From the NCBI RefSeq assembly GCF_000330505.1, contig NW_004440111.1, forward strand, positions 126,374 through 162,316: DNA of 35,943 nt, written 5' to 3'. Positions 20,201 through 29,716 of the stretch are shown piece by piece. Position numbers and translations under genes: made by a program. The DNA is from Entamoeba invadens IP1. Lineage: Eukaryota > Evosea > Mastigamoebida > Endamoebidae. Each line of letters starts with the position of its first letter. Positions within the stretch are counted from its first letter, which is position 1. Below the pieces are notes generated by a model. It had not been told where the DNA came from. It did no database searches and saw only the letters and a program-made list of their open reading frames with translations.

Positions 20201-22143
20201 ATTGTGTATAGACTGCTTCAGTGATGATCATTGTATTTCTTGTGGTAATTCCACCTTTCTGAATTCGTCAAATTTGTGTGAGGCTTCGTCATCACTACGT
20301 TCTCGTTGTGACTCTTTGATGCCACAAGAACGTTGTTGTGCAATATGTAAAACGGGATATTATTTTGAACACGCTGATTGTATTAAATGTGACCCATCGT
20401 GTTCTGTGTGTTTGAATAACATTTCATGTGTTGAATGTGCAGAGAATTACACATTGATTTCTTTTGAAAACAATTTGTGTCAACCATACAGCACTCTTAC
20501 CAATTGTTATGACAAAACAAAGAGAGGATGTAAAGGTTGTGATGATGGGTATTATCTCGATAACATCATCCCACGTTGTTTCCGTTGTTTGGAAGGGTGT
20601 CAAATGTGTGACAACAACAAATTGTGTAATAAATGTGTTGACAATTATGTATATGTAGAGACCAAACTCTGTGTTTTTGTATCTGAAATTCCATTTTGTA
20701 AAGCAGCTCGAAACGGCTTTTGTATACAATGCACCAATAAGAAACATCCAACTGATGATGGCTTCGCATGTAAAGATGACTTAAATTTAGCACTTGTTAT
20801 CTTAGTTTCAGTTGTATTTTTATTGATCGTAGTCATATCAATAACGGTCTCAATACTTGGGGGATACTTCTTTTACATTCACATCAAAGAAAAAAGGAAA
20901 ATGTTAAACGTTTGTGTGTTCCAGATAAAGCGTTCTAATATCGAATTTTATAAAGTAAATGACTGGCTTGTAGTGAACAAGAATGAAATAATTTTTGAAA
21001 ACGGGGATGACCAAAAAATGGCATTCCAGTCAATAAAGAAACTCGCGAATTGTTGTGTGTTGGGAATAATTCTAAAAATCGAATAAAAGTGCAGTTCACA
21101 GTGATGGAGGGACGTGATTATTATGAAGTTCGCACGGAACCAAAACTAGTGAATTTGAAGAGTGGAGAAGCGTGTGAATTTGAAATATTTATAACACCGC
21201 TTTGCTCTTGTATCATTCAGGAGAAGATTGTTTGTGTTGGTCTTGATATCAAGAAAGGTATTGAAATGAATGAACACGTCACAATCAATGCGAAGACACA
21301 AATGACAACGCGACTTGATTACCATGAATTAAAAGAAGAGAAAAAACTTGGAGAGGGTTCATTTGGGATAGTTTATTTGGGTGAATTTAGAGGCAACAAA
21401 GTGGCAATTAAAAAGATGAGAGAAGGGTGTGAGACCGAAGCGAAAGTTCGCGAATTTGAGAAGGAGGTTTCGATGTTAGACAAATTCAGGTGTGAATATT
21501 TAGTTCACTTTTATGGTGCTGTATTTATACCAAACAAAGTGTGTATGGTCACCGAATTCGCTCAATATGGCAGTTTAAGAGATTTAATAAAACATGAGAA
21601 GGACAAGTCTCCAAAAAATAGAGTCAAAGTGAAATTCATGTTAGACATGGCAAAAGGCATTTCTTATTTACACAATAATGGCATAGTCCACAGAGACATC
21701 AAGCCAGACAATTTACTCGTTTTTTCAATGGACTCCGACGAAAAAGTTAATGCAAAAATGACTGATTTTGGAAGTGCGAGAAATACTAATATGTTAATGA
21801 CAAACATGACCTTCACAAAGGGTATTGGAACACCAAAGTACATGTCTCCTGAAGTGTTAAATAAAGAGAAGTACAAGATGCCAAGTGATATCTTTTCCTT
21901 TGCAATAACCATGTATGAATGCTTTAAGTGGAAAGACCCATACCCCAAAAGTGATTTTAAATATGCGTGGTCGATAGCAGATTTTGTGGCTACTGGTAAA
22001 CACCTTCCACAAATTGAAGGAATTGAAGATGTGACATACAACTTACTTGGAAAATGTGGTGCTTTGATGGAAACGTTCGAATGAAGATTGGTGAAGTGGT
22101 CAGTGCACTTCATTCTTTATTTGAGACATACCACGTCGCGTAG
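17280..22143 (+). pseudogene. Degraded transmembrane kinase (TMK) gene
   Basis: A second TMK, collinear with the intact one at 9465, spread over three frames. It begins with ATG and a signal peptide (MMSWLIGICFLTVFS) and continues through a long CxxC-rich ectodomain, a membrane helix (coded near 20787-20880, ALVILVSVVFLLIVVISI), the beta-rich linker and a kinase domain that still has GEGSFG, VAIKK, HRDIKPDN, DFG and SPE. Breaks: frame change near 17570-17590, another near 17665-17680, an in-frame TGA at 18886-18888 (CEKTS stop VCKTC), and frame changes near 19436-19442, 21040-21052 and 22050-22060. After the last, the frame WCFDGNVRMKIGEVV to the stop at 22141-22143 supplies the missing kinase end. 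Each shift equals one lost base. The kinase part is close to the intact TMK at DNA level. Possible alternatives are assembly errors or recoding, but so many breaks in one gene beside intact neighbours favour a pseudogene. Confidence 0.85.
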
Positions 22144-22310
22144 TGTATTTATTTCATTACATTTATTTTAACTATAAATATAGTATTTAATTTACTAATA
22201 AAATAGTTTTTCAATTGTTTCATTTTGTTTACCTTTCTTAGCCATTTCAATAGTTTTTCTTATAAAATTAGAAATTTCAAATGGATTATTTCAATTTTTT
22301 GAATTCGAAT

Positions 22311-22320
22311 TATATAAAAG
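22311..22320 (+). promoter_or_regulatory. TATA-like element upstream of second nucleotide-sugar transporter
   Basis: TATATAAAAG lies ~40 bases upstream of the ATG at 22359, a fitting place for an Entamoeba TATA element given the very short 5' leaders of the genus. It is a weak match in AT-rich DNA. Confidence 0.35.
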
Positions 22321-22358
22321 ACCTAAAACTATTAAATATAGAAACTTAATAATAAAAA

Positions 22359-23402
22359 ATGAACAAAGCGGTGTTGAGCAGCATTTTCTTTGTTTGTTTG
22401 ACCGTCCAGACTGTTTCGATTTTCCTAATCACAAGATACTCTCGTGGTGTGTTAAAAGAGAAGTTCTCTATTCCGTCATCAATTTTATTGAATGAAATAA
22501 TCAAATTGTTCGTCTCGTTGATAGGAATATTTGTGACACACAAAGAAAAGTATTTTTCACATTTGAAAACGCTTATTATGTGTTCGTTAGTGTCGTCTGT
22601 TCCTGCTCTCATTTACTTCTTCCAAAATATTTTGAGTCAAGTCGCACTTTCTAACATTCACCCGGGTCTTTATTCGATACTTTCTCAACTCAAAATCTTG
22701 TCAGCTGCGTTGTTGTCAGTCATTATATTAGGTAAGAAATTGACAACAACACAATGGAGAGCACTCTTGGCTTTGGTAGTCTGTGTAACAATCGTAGAAA
22801 GTGCAAATCGTGCTGCTTCAAACAGTTCAAATGAAAAAACAGAAATGGGAAATTACTTCTTAGGAATTATCACAGCGATCATTGCAAATTCGGCTTCTGG
22901 TTTTAGTGGGGTGTATATGGAGAAAATTCTGAAGAACAAAGTATCGTCAGGGCCAAAGTTGAATTTGTGGGAACGGAACTTCCAGTTATCATTGTATTCG
23001 ATTTTATTTGCAGCTATCAATGTCTTTGTCGTCGATTTTAAATCAACTTTCACACTTGGACCATTCCACGACTTCAGTTGGACAGCATTCTTAATGGTTT
23101 TAGATTACTCAGTGGGTGGTATATTAGTTGCACTTGTCATGACTTATGCTGATGTCATTGTTAAGGGATTTGCCGTATCTGTTGCTATTGTGCTGACTAC
23201 TTTATTGTCACACTTCTTATTTGGATCACCAATTAATCTTGAATTCGCACTTGGAGCGGTTGGCGTGTTAATTGCAATTGCTAACTACAACGACGAGACT
23301 GCGTCTTACACATTCCAAAGTAAAATTAAAGACGTCATTGAAAAAGAAAAGAGCGAAAATGCTGAAAAGGTCGATACAGAAAACGACAAAAAAGAAAAAT
23401 GA
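22359..23402 (+). CDS. Nucleotide-sugar transporter, paralog of the 13688 gene
   Basis: A 347-aa SLC35A-type nucleotide-sugar transporter with the same motif order as its neighbour: YSRGVLKEKFSIP, LSNIHPGLYSILSQ, ILGKKLTTTQW, FSGVYMEKILKN, LWERNFQLSLYSI, and GGILVALVMTYADVIVKGFA. About ten membrane helices are expected, placing it in the Golgi or ER. Its Lys/Glu-rich tail is ~30 residues shorter than the paralog's. Divergence is uneven: 22896-23089 is identical to 14094-14287 (reverse strand), while other parts differ at many sites, which points to gene conversion. It follows the TMK pseudogene at 215 bases and is convergent with the first member of the tail-protein array, 77 bases away. Confidence 0.93.
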   Translation: MNKAVLSSIFFVCLTVQTVSIFLITRYSRGVLKEKFSIPSSILLNEIIKLFVSLIGIFVTHKEKYFSHLKTLIMCSLVSSVPALIYFFQNILSQVALSNIHPGLYSILSQLKILSAALLSVIILGKKLTTTQWRALLALVVCVTIVESANRAASNSSNEKTEMGNYFLGIITAIIANSASGFSGVYMEKILKNKVSSGPKLNLWERNFQLSLYSILFAAINVFVVDFKSTFTLGPFHDFSWTAFLMVLDYSVGGILVALVMTYADVIVKGFAVSVAIVLTTLLSHFLFGSPINLEFALGAVGVLIAIANYNDETASYTFQSKIKDVIEKEKSENAEKVDTENDKKEK

Positions 23403-23479
23403 AGTTTAAATGAGTTTTATTTTACATTAAAATCATATTTATATAAACAATATAATAAAAGAAACAAAGTCATATATTA

Positions 23480-24745
23480 TTACTTTACTTTTGTATAAAT
23501 ACCTTCTTTGTCACTATCATCAGAATCTGAAGTGGTTGGGTGTTGTAAAGGAGTGATTGGAAGTGGTGGGAGTGGACGTGAAGCAAGTGCCTTTCTTTCA
23601 TCTTTTGATTTCCAGAATAACAATCTTTGATCACCTTCTAATTTATACCTTTCTAAGCTAAACTTAGAAAGCTCAAATCGTGCTTTGTTTTCTTTAGCAA
23701 AGAATCGCTGTTCTATGTTTAGGTTGGTTATTTTTAACTCTTCTATAAAGAGAACAAGAGCGTTTTTAGCCTTTTCAACTATTTTACTTTGAGGGAAATA
23801 TCTTACAAAAGTTGATAACATTTGTAATATTTTTTTGAAGAGTGTATGTGGAATTACAAGTTGATTGCCAAGTGTTTTTGTTGTTTGAGGTTTTAAAGTA
23901 GCGAAGAATAAACCCTCATATACCATTAAAATATCTCGATGGTAACTTACAAGATTGCTTAAAGACTGCATATCAAGTTGTCTAAGTATTAAAACAGCAA
24001 CAGTTTTTGCATTTTCTTGATTGACTATTCCTTCTTTCAATATTTGTTTCAATTGTTCAATTAAAATACGAAACTCACTTTCGATGTTTAGTAAATTGAC
24101 TGGAATTCTTTGATTAGTAATTTTATATGTTTTGAGTCTGCTTGCCATTAAATGCAACAAGTCACACCAATCAAACAATTGGTCTTGCATTACCATTATC
24201 AACAATCTTAAACCATCAAAAAGTTCGAACATTGGTATTTCGGAATGTTTTACAACAATAGAGTGTAGATTTTCAGATGATTTACTTCTCACTAAAGCTG
24301 GAGCCACATGTTCCGTTTCAGGTATTGGTGTCGAACCAGGTCTCTTCTTTTTCTCACCTTTTCTTTTTGCACGAAGCTGGACAGGACCGGCTGTGAAACT
24401 TCTTGTTCTTGGTTTAACAACAACTTCTTCTGATTCTTCTTTTGGTTCAATACCACCCACTGCACCTTCACTACTTCCAGGAAGTAGTTCTATTTGTTTT
24501 TTAAGTTTTCTTTTTGTAAAAGGATTTTTAACAAAGTGCTTTTTGCTCATTTGACCTGTTGACCCTCCCATTGTTTTTTGTTCATCAATTTTCTTTTTCG
24601 TCTCCTTTGAAACATCACCCGTTGATAAACTTTTTCTTCTTGCTAAATTGGTTGGATTTGGTGGGGATTCGCTCGAAGAAGAATCAATTGGCTGATCGTA
24701 CGCAACAGAAATCACAAAAAGAATACAATAAAATATGAATGACAT
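23480..24745 (-). CDS. Array paralog A: secreted/anchored protein with SH3-ligand and tyrosine-motif tail
   Basis: No named family recognised. This 421-aa protein begins with a hydrophobic signal-like stretch (MSFIFYCILFVISVA) with a possible cleavage after SVA. Unlike its neighbours it then has ~150 residues of Ser/Lys-rich, disordered, basic sequence (LARRKSLSTGD, RTRSFTAG, LVRSKSSENL, which resemble basophilic-kinase sites). The helical domain follows (about 170-355), recognisable by DQLFDWCDLL and by VIPHTLFKKILQML, the array's shared (V/I)P motif. The tail is short: RPLPPLP at 390-396, a class I SH3 ligand, and EGIYTKVK at the very C terminus (Tyr417). It is the most diverged member and lies at the promoter-distal end of the array. 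Confidence 0.75.
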   Translation of the reverse strand: MSFIFYCILFVISVAYDQPIDSSSSESPPNPTNLARRKSLSTGDVSKETKKKIDEQKTMGGSTGQMSKKHFVKNPFTKRKLKKQIELLPGSSEGAVGGIEPKEESEEVVVKPRTRSFTAGPVQLRAKRKGEKKKRPGSTPIPETEHVAPALVRSKSSENLHSIVVKHSEIPMFELFDGLRLLIMVMQDQLFDWCDLLHLMASRLKTYKITNQRIPVNLLNIESEFRILIEQLKQILKEGIVNQENAKTVAVLILRQLDMQSLSNLVSYHRDILMVYEGLFFATLKPQTTKTLGNQLVIPHTLFKKILQMLSTFVRYFPQSKIVEKAKNALVLFIEELKITNLNIEQRFFAKENKARFELSKFSLERYKLEGDQRLLFWKSKDERKALASRPLPPLPITPLQHPTTSDSDDSDKEGIYTKVK

Positions 24746-26171
24746 ATTAAAAAATACATTTTCAGTTTACTTTTGGTTTATCAAAATTAAAAATTAAAAT
24801 AAATCTAAAACAAACAAACACAATTTTATCATACATATTAATTTTATTGTCAAAAGTTAAACAAATAAAGAAGAATGACCCTTTAATATTAACTTATTCT
24901 TATTCTTATTTTAGTTTTTTTTGTAAAACAATATTGACATTTTAAAAGACAAAACGTATATTTAGAAAAGGTTGAATTATTTAATTAGTTTGTAATTATT
25001 TATTTATTTGAAAAATAAGATTATTTTTAAAATTTTTATGTTAAATAATTTTTAAAACCTAATTTTATTTTAAGTTTAATTAAAAAACTTTTTTTGATAT
25101 ATTTTATTAATAAAATTTAACAACATTGTTGTAATCAGAAGTTCAATTGTAATAAAACTGAACAACATATCAAAAATGATAAATGAAATTATTTTATGTG
25201 TAGGTTATTATTAATATTTTTAATAAAAAATTATTACTGTGAAATAAGTAATATATTGATTTGATTACTTGGATTGTTTGAAAAATGTCAATAAAAAAGT
25301 TGGCTTCTGATAATCATGTCCTACACAATTCAGTTTGTATAATGACTTCTATTTAATATTAGAAATATCAAAATGTAATTATTTATATAAAATTAACGAC
25401 AAAAAGGCAACAATTTTAATTTGAGATCAAAAATACATTGTTTCTAATGTATCGTTTTAATTTGAATTTTATATTTAAAACAATGAAAAACTCTTTATTA
25501 AAAAATATAAATTGAAGTTGTCAAATAACAATTAATGTTTTAAAAATTATTTTTTTATATCAAACTGTTACAAGATATTTTTTTATAAAACATAATTATA
25601 AATAAAAAAAATTATAAAGAATTAATTTTATATTAAATTTTAAATTCAAAACAATAACAAATAATTCTTTTTTATTTTTTAATTAAGCAAACTATGTATT
25701 TTAATTTATATTTAATACACAATAGCTTTAGTTTATTTTTTTTTCATTGTTTTATTAACCACAATCATTTTTTTGTCAACATTAAAAATTCAAAGTTTGA
25801 AGTCCAATTATTTACAAAACTTAACCTCAAATGAAATATCATATAAAAATATTGTCAACTTATTATTTTTCCCTCAAAAAATTTAATGTTATAAGTGGTT
25901 AATAAATATTATTAAAACAAAAATAACTTAAAGTTACTTTGAAAAACATTTGGGCATAAATTTTTAGTTATAGTACACACTTTTTAAATTAAAAAAACAA
26001 AAAATGATTAATTACTTTTGATATATTTTTTTATAATTACACAATAAGATAACAAATTGTATCACGAAACAAGTTATAGAAATCTCGTTAAAAAATATTT
26101 AAATCATTTTAAACAAATTGCTTTATCTACTAAATTAAAAAATAAACATTTTCTTATTTTTTGAAATCAAA
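24746..26171. other. Intergenic region between array paralogs A and B
   Basis: About 1.4 kb, extremely AT-rich, with poly-T and poly-A runs. It should hold the promoter of paralog A. A loose inverted similarity between ~25137-25165 and ~25325-25352 was noted but is too weak to call. No gene seen. Confidence 0.5.
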
Positions 26172-27590
26172 TTACTTTCTTTCCGTGCTTGGGCTTCTTG
26201 ATCTTTGGGGAGATCTTTGAATATCTCTTTCATCAGTACTTTCAGTTGGTGTTTGACTTGGAGTTTGAGAAACACCAGTTGTTTGTTCCTTTTCCTTTTC
26301 TTGTGGTTTTTGAATTGTATAAATTTTGAGAGAAGCTTCAGAATCCGTTCCCGAGCTTTTTCTTTCAGGCGAAGAATTATCTGAAGTTTCACTCGCAGGT
26401 TGCGGACTTGGACTTCTGTCCCTTTCTTGTGTTTTTGTTTTAACAGCAGAGTATTGGGTTTCTTTATCACCATCACTATCAAGATTTTCATAATCATTTC
26501 TTACTCCAGTTGGTGATCTTTGTTTTCTATCTGTTAGTGGAAGTGGTGGAAGTGGTCTTTCTCTTAATGGTGTTCTACCTCTTTTAAATGAAGATTTCTT
26601 TTTCCTAACTGATGCTTCTTCACTTGGAATCGAAGAAGTTTCTGGTAATACCAAATGTTTATTTTCGACAAATCCAATGTTTTGATCTTCACTTTCACTT
26701 TTGGTTGTTTTTCCTTGTCTTTTGTGTGGAGATAATTCACTGGGAAGCAAGGGAAGTTGTCTTCTTTGGATTTCAGGTGATGATATCGGTGAACCACTTG
26801 GTTGAACAGGAACAGCAGGTAGTTTCCTTTGTTCCATTCTTTTTATTACATCAGGAAGAGAAGGGAGTGGTTTATTTTTGAAACTCTTTTGTGCACTTGC
26901 AACAGCTCTTTCTTCCTTTTCAATTTCCTTTTCTAATTCCGAGTCGCTGAATTCTGACGGCTCAACGACTTTATGAAGACGAGTAATTTCAATGTTCGAT
27001 ACTGAAACATGTGTACAGAATACACGTACACTTTCTGTTGATTGAACAAGTCCTTCATTGTCTTTGAATTGATTGAATTTCAAAAGAAGTCTTAAAAAAC
27101 GCAATAATTTTGTAAATAATCCCAGTGGTATAAAATTGTTTTGGAGAATCAATATTTTATCTTCTTCTGATAAAGAAGATGATGATATTTTATCTGAAAA
27201 TACTTGAGACTCCATGGCATAAGTCCACAAATATGATCTTGGGCTGCTTTTAAAAATAATACTGATAAACGAAAATAGTGTTTTTAAGTCTTCATTTGTT
27301 ATTTTGTTGTTTTTCAAAACGACATCCAAAAAGTTGTATATCATTTGTAATTGTGATTGAATTTGACTCATTAGAGAAACACTGGATTGTGATATAATAC
27401 CTTGATTAGTCAATTTTAAAAAAGAATCTTGAAGTCTAAAATTCCAAGTTTGAATGTGTTCCATTAGAAGTTTTATCAACCTTCTTAATAATTCAGTTAA
27501 AACAACTCGAGAAGTATTATCATACTTCCCTGGAACATCATCGCTCATCGAAAAGGAACAAAAGAAAAATGAAACTAAAAGAAGAAACAT
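26172..27590 (-). CDS. Array paralog B: signal peptide, helical domain, SH3-ligand and Tyr-motif tail
   Basis: A 472-aa unrecognised protein. It begins with a hydrophobic signal-like segment (MFLLLVSFFFCSFS). The helical domain covers about residues 28-205, with LMEHIQTWNFRLQ near its start and FIPLGLFTKLLRFLRLLL at 153-170, the array's shared motif. A linker EPSEFSDSELE resembles the ETGGFSDDGIDL linker of paralog D. The tail (~210-472) is Pro/Ser/charge-rich and disordered, with SH3-type ligands KPLPSLP (240-246), RKLPAVP, RRQLPLLP and RPLPPLP (345-351), and tyrosine motifs NDYENL (Tyr367), TQYSAV (Tyr380) and KIYTIQ (Tyr424). The last 45 residues are Ser/Arg-rich (SPQRSRSPS). It is the longest of the five and does not end in the YAKV-like motif. 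Confidence 0.75.
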   Translation of the reverse strand: MFLLLVSFFFCSFSMSDDVPGKYDNTSRVVLTELLRRLIKLLMEHIQTWNFRLQDSFLKLTNQGIISQSSVSLMSQIQSQLQMIYNFLDVVLKNNKITNEDLKTLFSFISIIFKSSPRSYLWTYAMESQVFSDKISSSSLSEEDKILILQNNFIPLGLFTKLLRFLRLLLKFNQFKDNEGLVQSTESVRVFCTHVSVSNIEITRLHKVVEPSEFSDSELEKEIEKEERAVASAQKSFKNKPLPSLPDVIKRMEQRKLPAVPVQPSGSPISSPEIQRRQLPLLPSELSPHKRQGKTTKSESEDQNIGFVENKHLVLPETSSIPSEEASVRKKKSSFKRGRTPLRERPLPPLPLTDRKQRSPTGVRNDYENLDSDGDKETQYSAVKTKTQERDRSPSPQPASETSDNSSPERKSSGTDSEASLKIYTIQKPQEKEKEQTTGVSQTPSQTPTESTDERDIQRSPQRSRSPSTERK

Positions 27591-28068
27591 TTAAGAAATT
27601 GAGTTGTGTCATTTTTATTCTAATTTAAAAACGAAGTCAAAAACAACACTTTGTATGAATTGAAATGAATTACCAGGTTAGAATTGTAGTTCATTGATAC
27701 GAAATAGAATTATATTTAATTATACTACACATGAATTAATTTTCGAATTAATTTTTGACAATATGGTCAAAAAAGAAGAGGTTTGAAATATATTATTAAC
27801 ATCATAATTTAAACATTTTTTTTTAAAATTAAAAATTATCATGTATTGAATTTATTTAAATTTTCATATAATATTCAAGTGAAATATAATTTAAATAATA
27901 TAAAAATATTTAATATAACATTCAAGTAAAATTGTGTTTGAATATTGACAAGTTAACAATTATATAAAAGTTAAATATATTAAAAATTATATGTCTTTTT
28001 TAAATATCATTAAAAATGTTTTAATAAAAATGATGAAATTTTTTTTACGAATAATTCTCTTAAGTATC
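27591..28068. other. Intergenic spacer between paralogs B and C
   Basis: About 480 AT-rich bases; presumed promoter of paralog B. No ORF, RNA or repeat recognised. Confidence 0.5.
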
Positions 28069-29367
28069 TTAGTCTTTTTCAGTTGTAGGAGATTTTGGTC
28101 TCTGTTGTACTGTAGTGGTCGAGGTATCATAGTCTGGGGGCGGTGGAGTTGGAGGTCTGGAAACAGGTGGTGATGGAAGAGATTGAGCTCTTGGAGGAGG
28201 AACAGGTTGTTCTTCTTTAGTTGTATCTACTGGTTTTGGTTGTCCTTGTAAAGTATAAACAGTTTCAAGAGGGGGAGTTCCAGGTCTTGTTCCAGGTTGA
28301 CCCACAAGTGAATAAGGATCAACACCTTCTTCCTTAGGAGAAGGTCTTCCAGCCAACTGATAAGTATCTGATCTTTTTGGGCTGGTACTTCTACTTCTTC
28401 TTCTCCCACTTCTGGGTCTTCCGGCCAATTGATAAGGCGATTCCCCTCCACCAACAGCTTCATAAGTATCATCGCCATGTGGGCTTGGTGTTCTTGGTCT
28501 TCCTCCAACAGCTCCCTCTGGGAGTTGAGGAAGTGGTCTTCTTCTCATCTGTGAAGGAGAGGTTTTTGGTGTTCCTTTAGGAGAAGGTGCGGGTGAGCCT
28601 GCAGGAGTTGATGGGAGTGATCTTGCTTCATATCTTTTTCTAACAGAAGGACGAACGTGAATACGCGTTAAACCCATTGGGTATTTTTGCGGTTCGCCTT
28701 CGAGAACAATATGATCATCACCGAATCCACCACTTTCTTTAATTCCATATTTATTTTCTGCGTCATCATTTTTACTTTGAGCATCCAGAACAAATATACG
28801 TAATTGCTCTGTGATATCCATAAGGAGTTGATTCTCTTTGAAAGGTCCTTCTCTCAATAAACATCGTAATAATCTTAAAATTTTTTGGTAGAAACCGACT
28901 GGAACAAGGAGAAGTCGTTGAACAACTTTCTTCTCTTCTGGTGGTAAATTGGATTGTTCAATCTTTTCAAGTGTTTCTTCCAAGTTAAGAAGTAATGTCC
29001 ATATATTAAATTGACCTTCTTCTTTTTTCATCATCCTTTGAATACCCAATACAATATTTGTAAAATCCTTTCCACCAATTGATTTTTGAGTAATAATTTT
29101 GGTGAATACATCAATCAAGAAACCGTAATTTTTTCTAATTGAATTTAAAGCTACAAAAACTATGTTTGGAAACAACTTCTTGTCACCATATTCATCTCTA
29201 AGTTTTTCTACTATTTTTTGAAATGAGGTTCCATGGCCAACTAGTAAATATAGCAATTTCAATAGTTGCTCTTTGATATCGAATTTTTCATTTTCTTCGG
29301 TTTCACCCGGAGGAGCATCGCCCAAAGAGAACGAAAGTGTCAGACAAAATAACACCAACAAATACAT
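28069..29367 (-). CDS. Array paralog C: signal peptide, helical domain, YxLxGxP-repeat tail
   Basis: A 432-aa unrecognised protein. Signal-like N terminus MYLLVLFCLTLSFSLGDA with a plausible cut after GDA. Helical domain ~25-205, including LLVPVGFYQKILRLLRCLL (153-171). The conserved linker KYGIKESGGFGDDHI follows. The tail (~230-432) is rich in Pro, Arg and Gly and contains SH3-ligand sequences RRRPLPQLP and PVPPPRAQSLP. It is distinguished by a degenerate tyrosine repeat: TYEAVGGG (Tyr302), PYQLAGRP (Tyr312), TYQLAGRP (Tyr336), PYSLVGQP (Tyr352), VYTLQGQP (Tyr371), each with a hydrophobic residue at Tyr+2 or +3 as in SH2 ligands. It ends PTTEKD, without the YAKV-like terminus. It is intact and intronless. 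Confidence 0.75.
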   Translation of the reverse strand: MYLLVLFCLTLSFSLGDAPPGETEENEKFDIKEQLLKLLYLLVGHGTSFQKIVEKLRDEYGDKKLFPNIVFVALNSIRKNYGFLIDVFTKIITQKSIGGKDFTNIVLGIQRMMKKEEGQFNIWTLLLNLEETLEKIEQSNLPPEEKKVVQRLLLVPVGFYQKILRLLRCLLREGPFKENQLLMDITEQLRIFVLDAQSKNDDAENKYGIKESGGFGDDHIVLEGEPQKYPMGLTRIHVRPSVRKRYEARSLPSTPAGSPAPSPKGTPKTSPSQMRRRPLPQLPEGAVGGRPRTPSPHGDDTYEAVGGGESPYQLAGRPRSGRRRSRSTSPKRSDTYQLAGRPSPKEEGVDPYSLVGQPGTRPGTPPLETVYTLQGQPKPVDTTKEEQPVPPPRAQSLPSPPVSRPPTPPPPDYDTSTTTVQQRPKSPTTEKD

Positions 29368-29716
29368 AAACCAGATTGACTCTTGTCACACATATTAAAG
29401 GAATATTTTTAACAAATGTCAAATAAAGTTAAAAAATTAAAAGATGATACTTTTTGAATTGTTCAACTTTTTTATAAAGTTATGACATAAAAGTTATTAA
29501 AACAAGTTAATTTTTATTTATAAAGTTAATTACATTTGTTATTTAAAGATAAAGTAAATGTTAATTTTTATCCAAAATCACCTTTTAAATTAAATTACTT
29601 TTAAGTTGTGTGGAAATAAATTATTTTTAACCATTTATTTGTGTTGTCTTCAAGGTTATATAATATTGTTTCAGTTAAATCTATTAAGACAAAATGAAAA
29701 ATGAAAATGTGATTTA
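29368..29716. other. Intergenic spacer between paralogs C and D
   Basis: About 350 AT-rich bases; presumed promoter of paralog C. Nothing further recognised. Confidence 0.5.

Noticed and set aside
25137..25352. Loose inverted similarity (AGAAGT...AACTGAA) that could mark a MITE
   Set aside because: Too many mismatches and gaps and no clear target duplication; not separable from chance in this AT-rich region.
26135..26497. Antisense-frame and alternate-frame ORFs over the array genes, such as this 120-codon one
   Set aside because: These are shadows of the Pro/Ser-rich tail coding of paralog B in another frame; no independent support.
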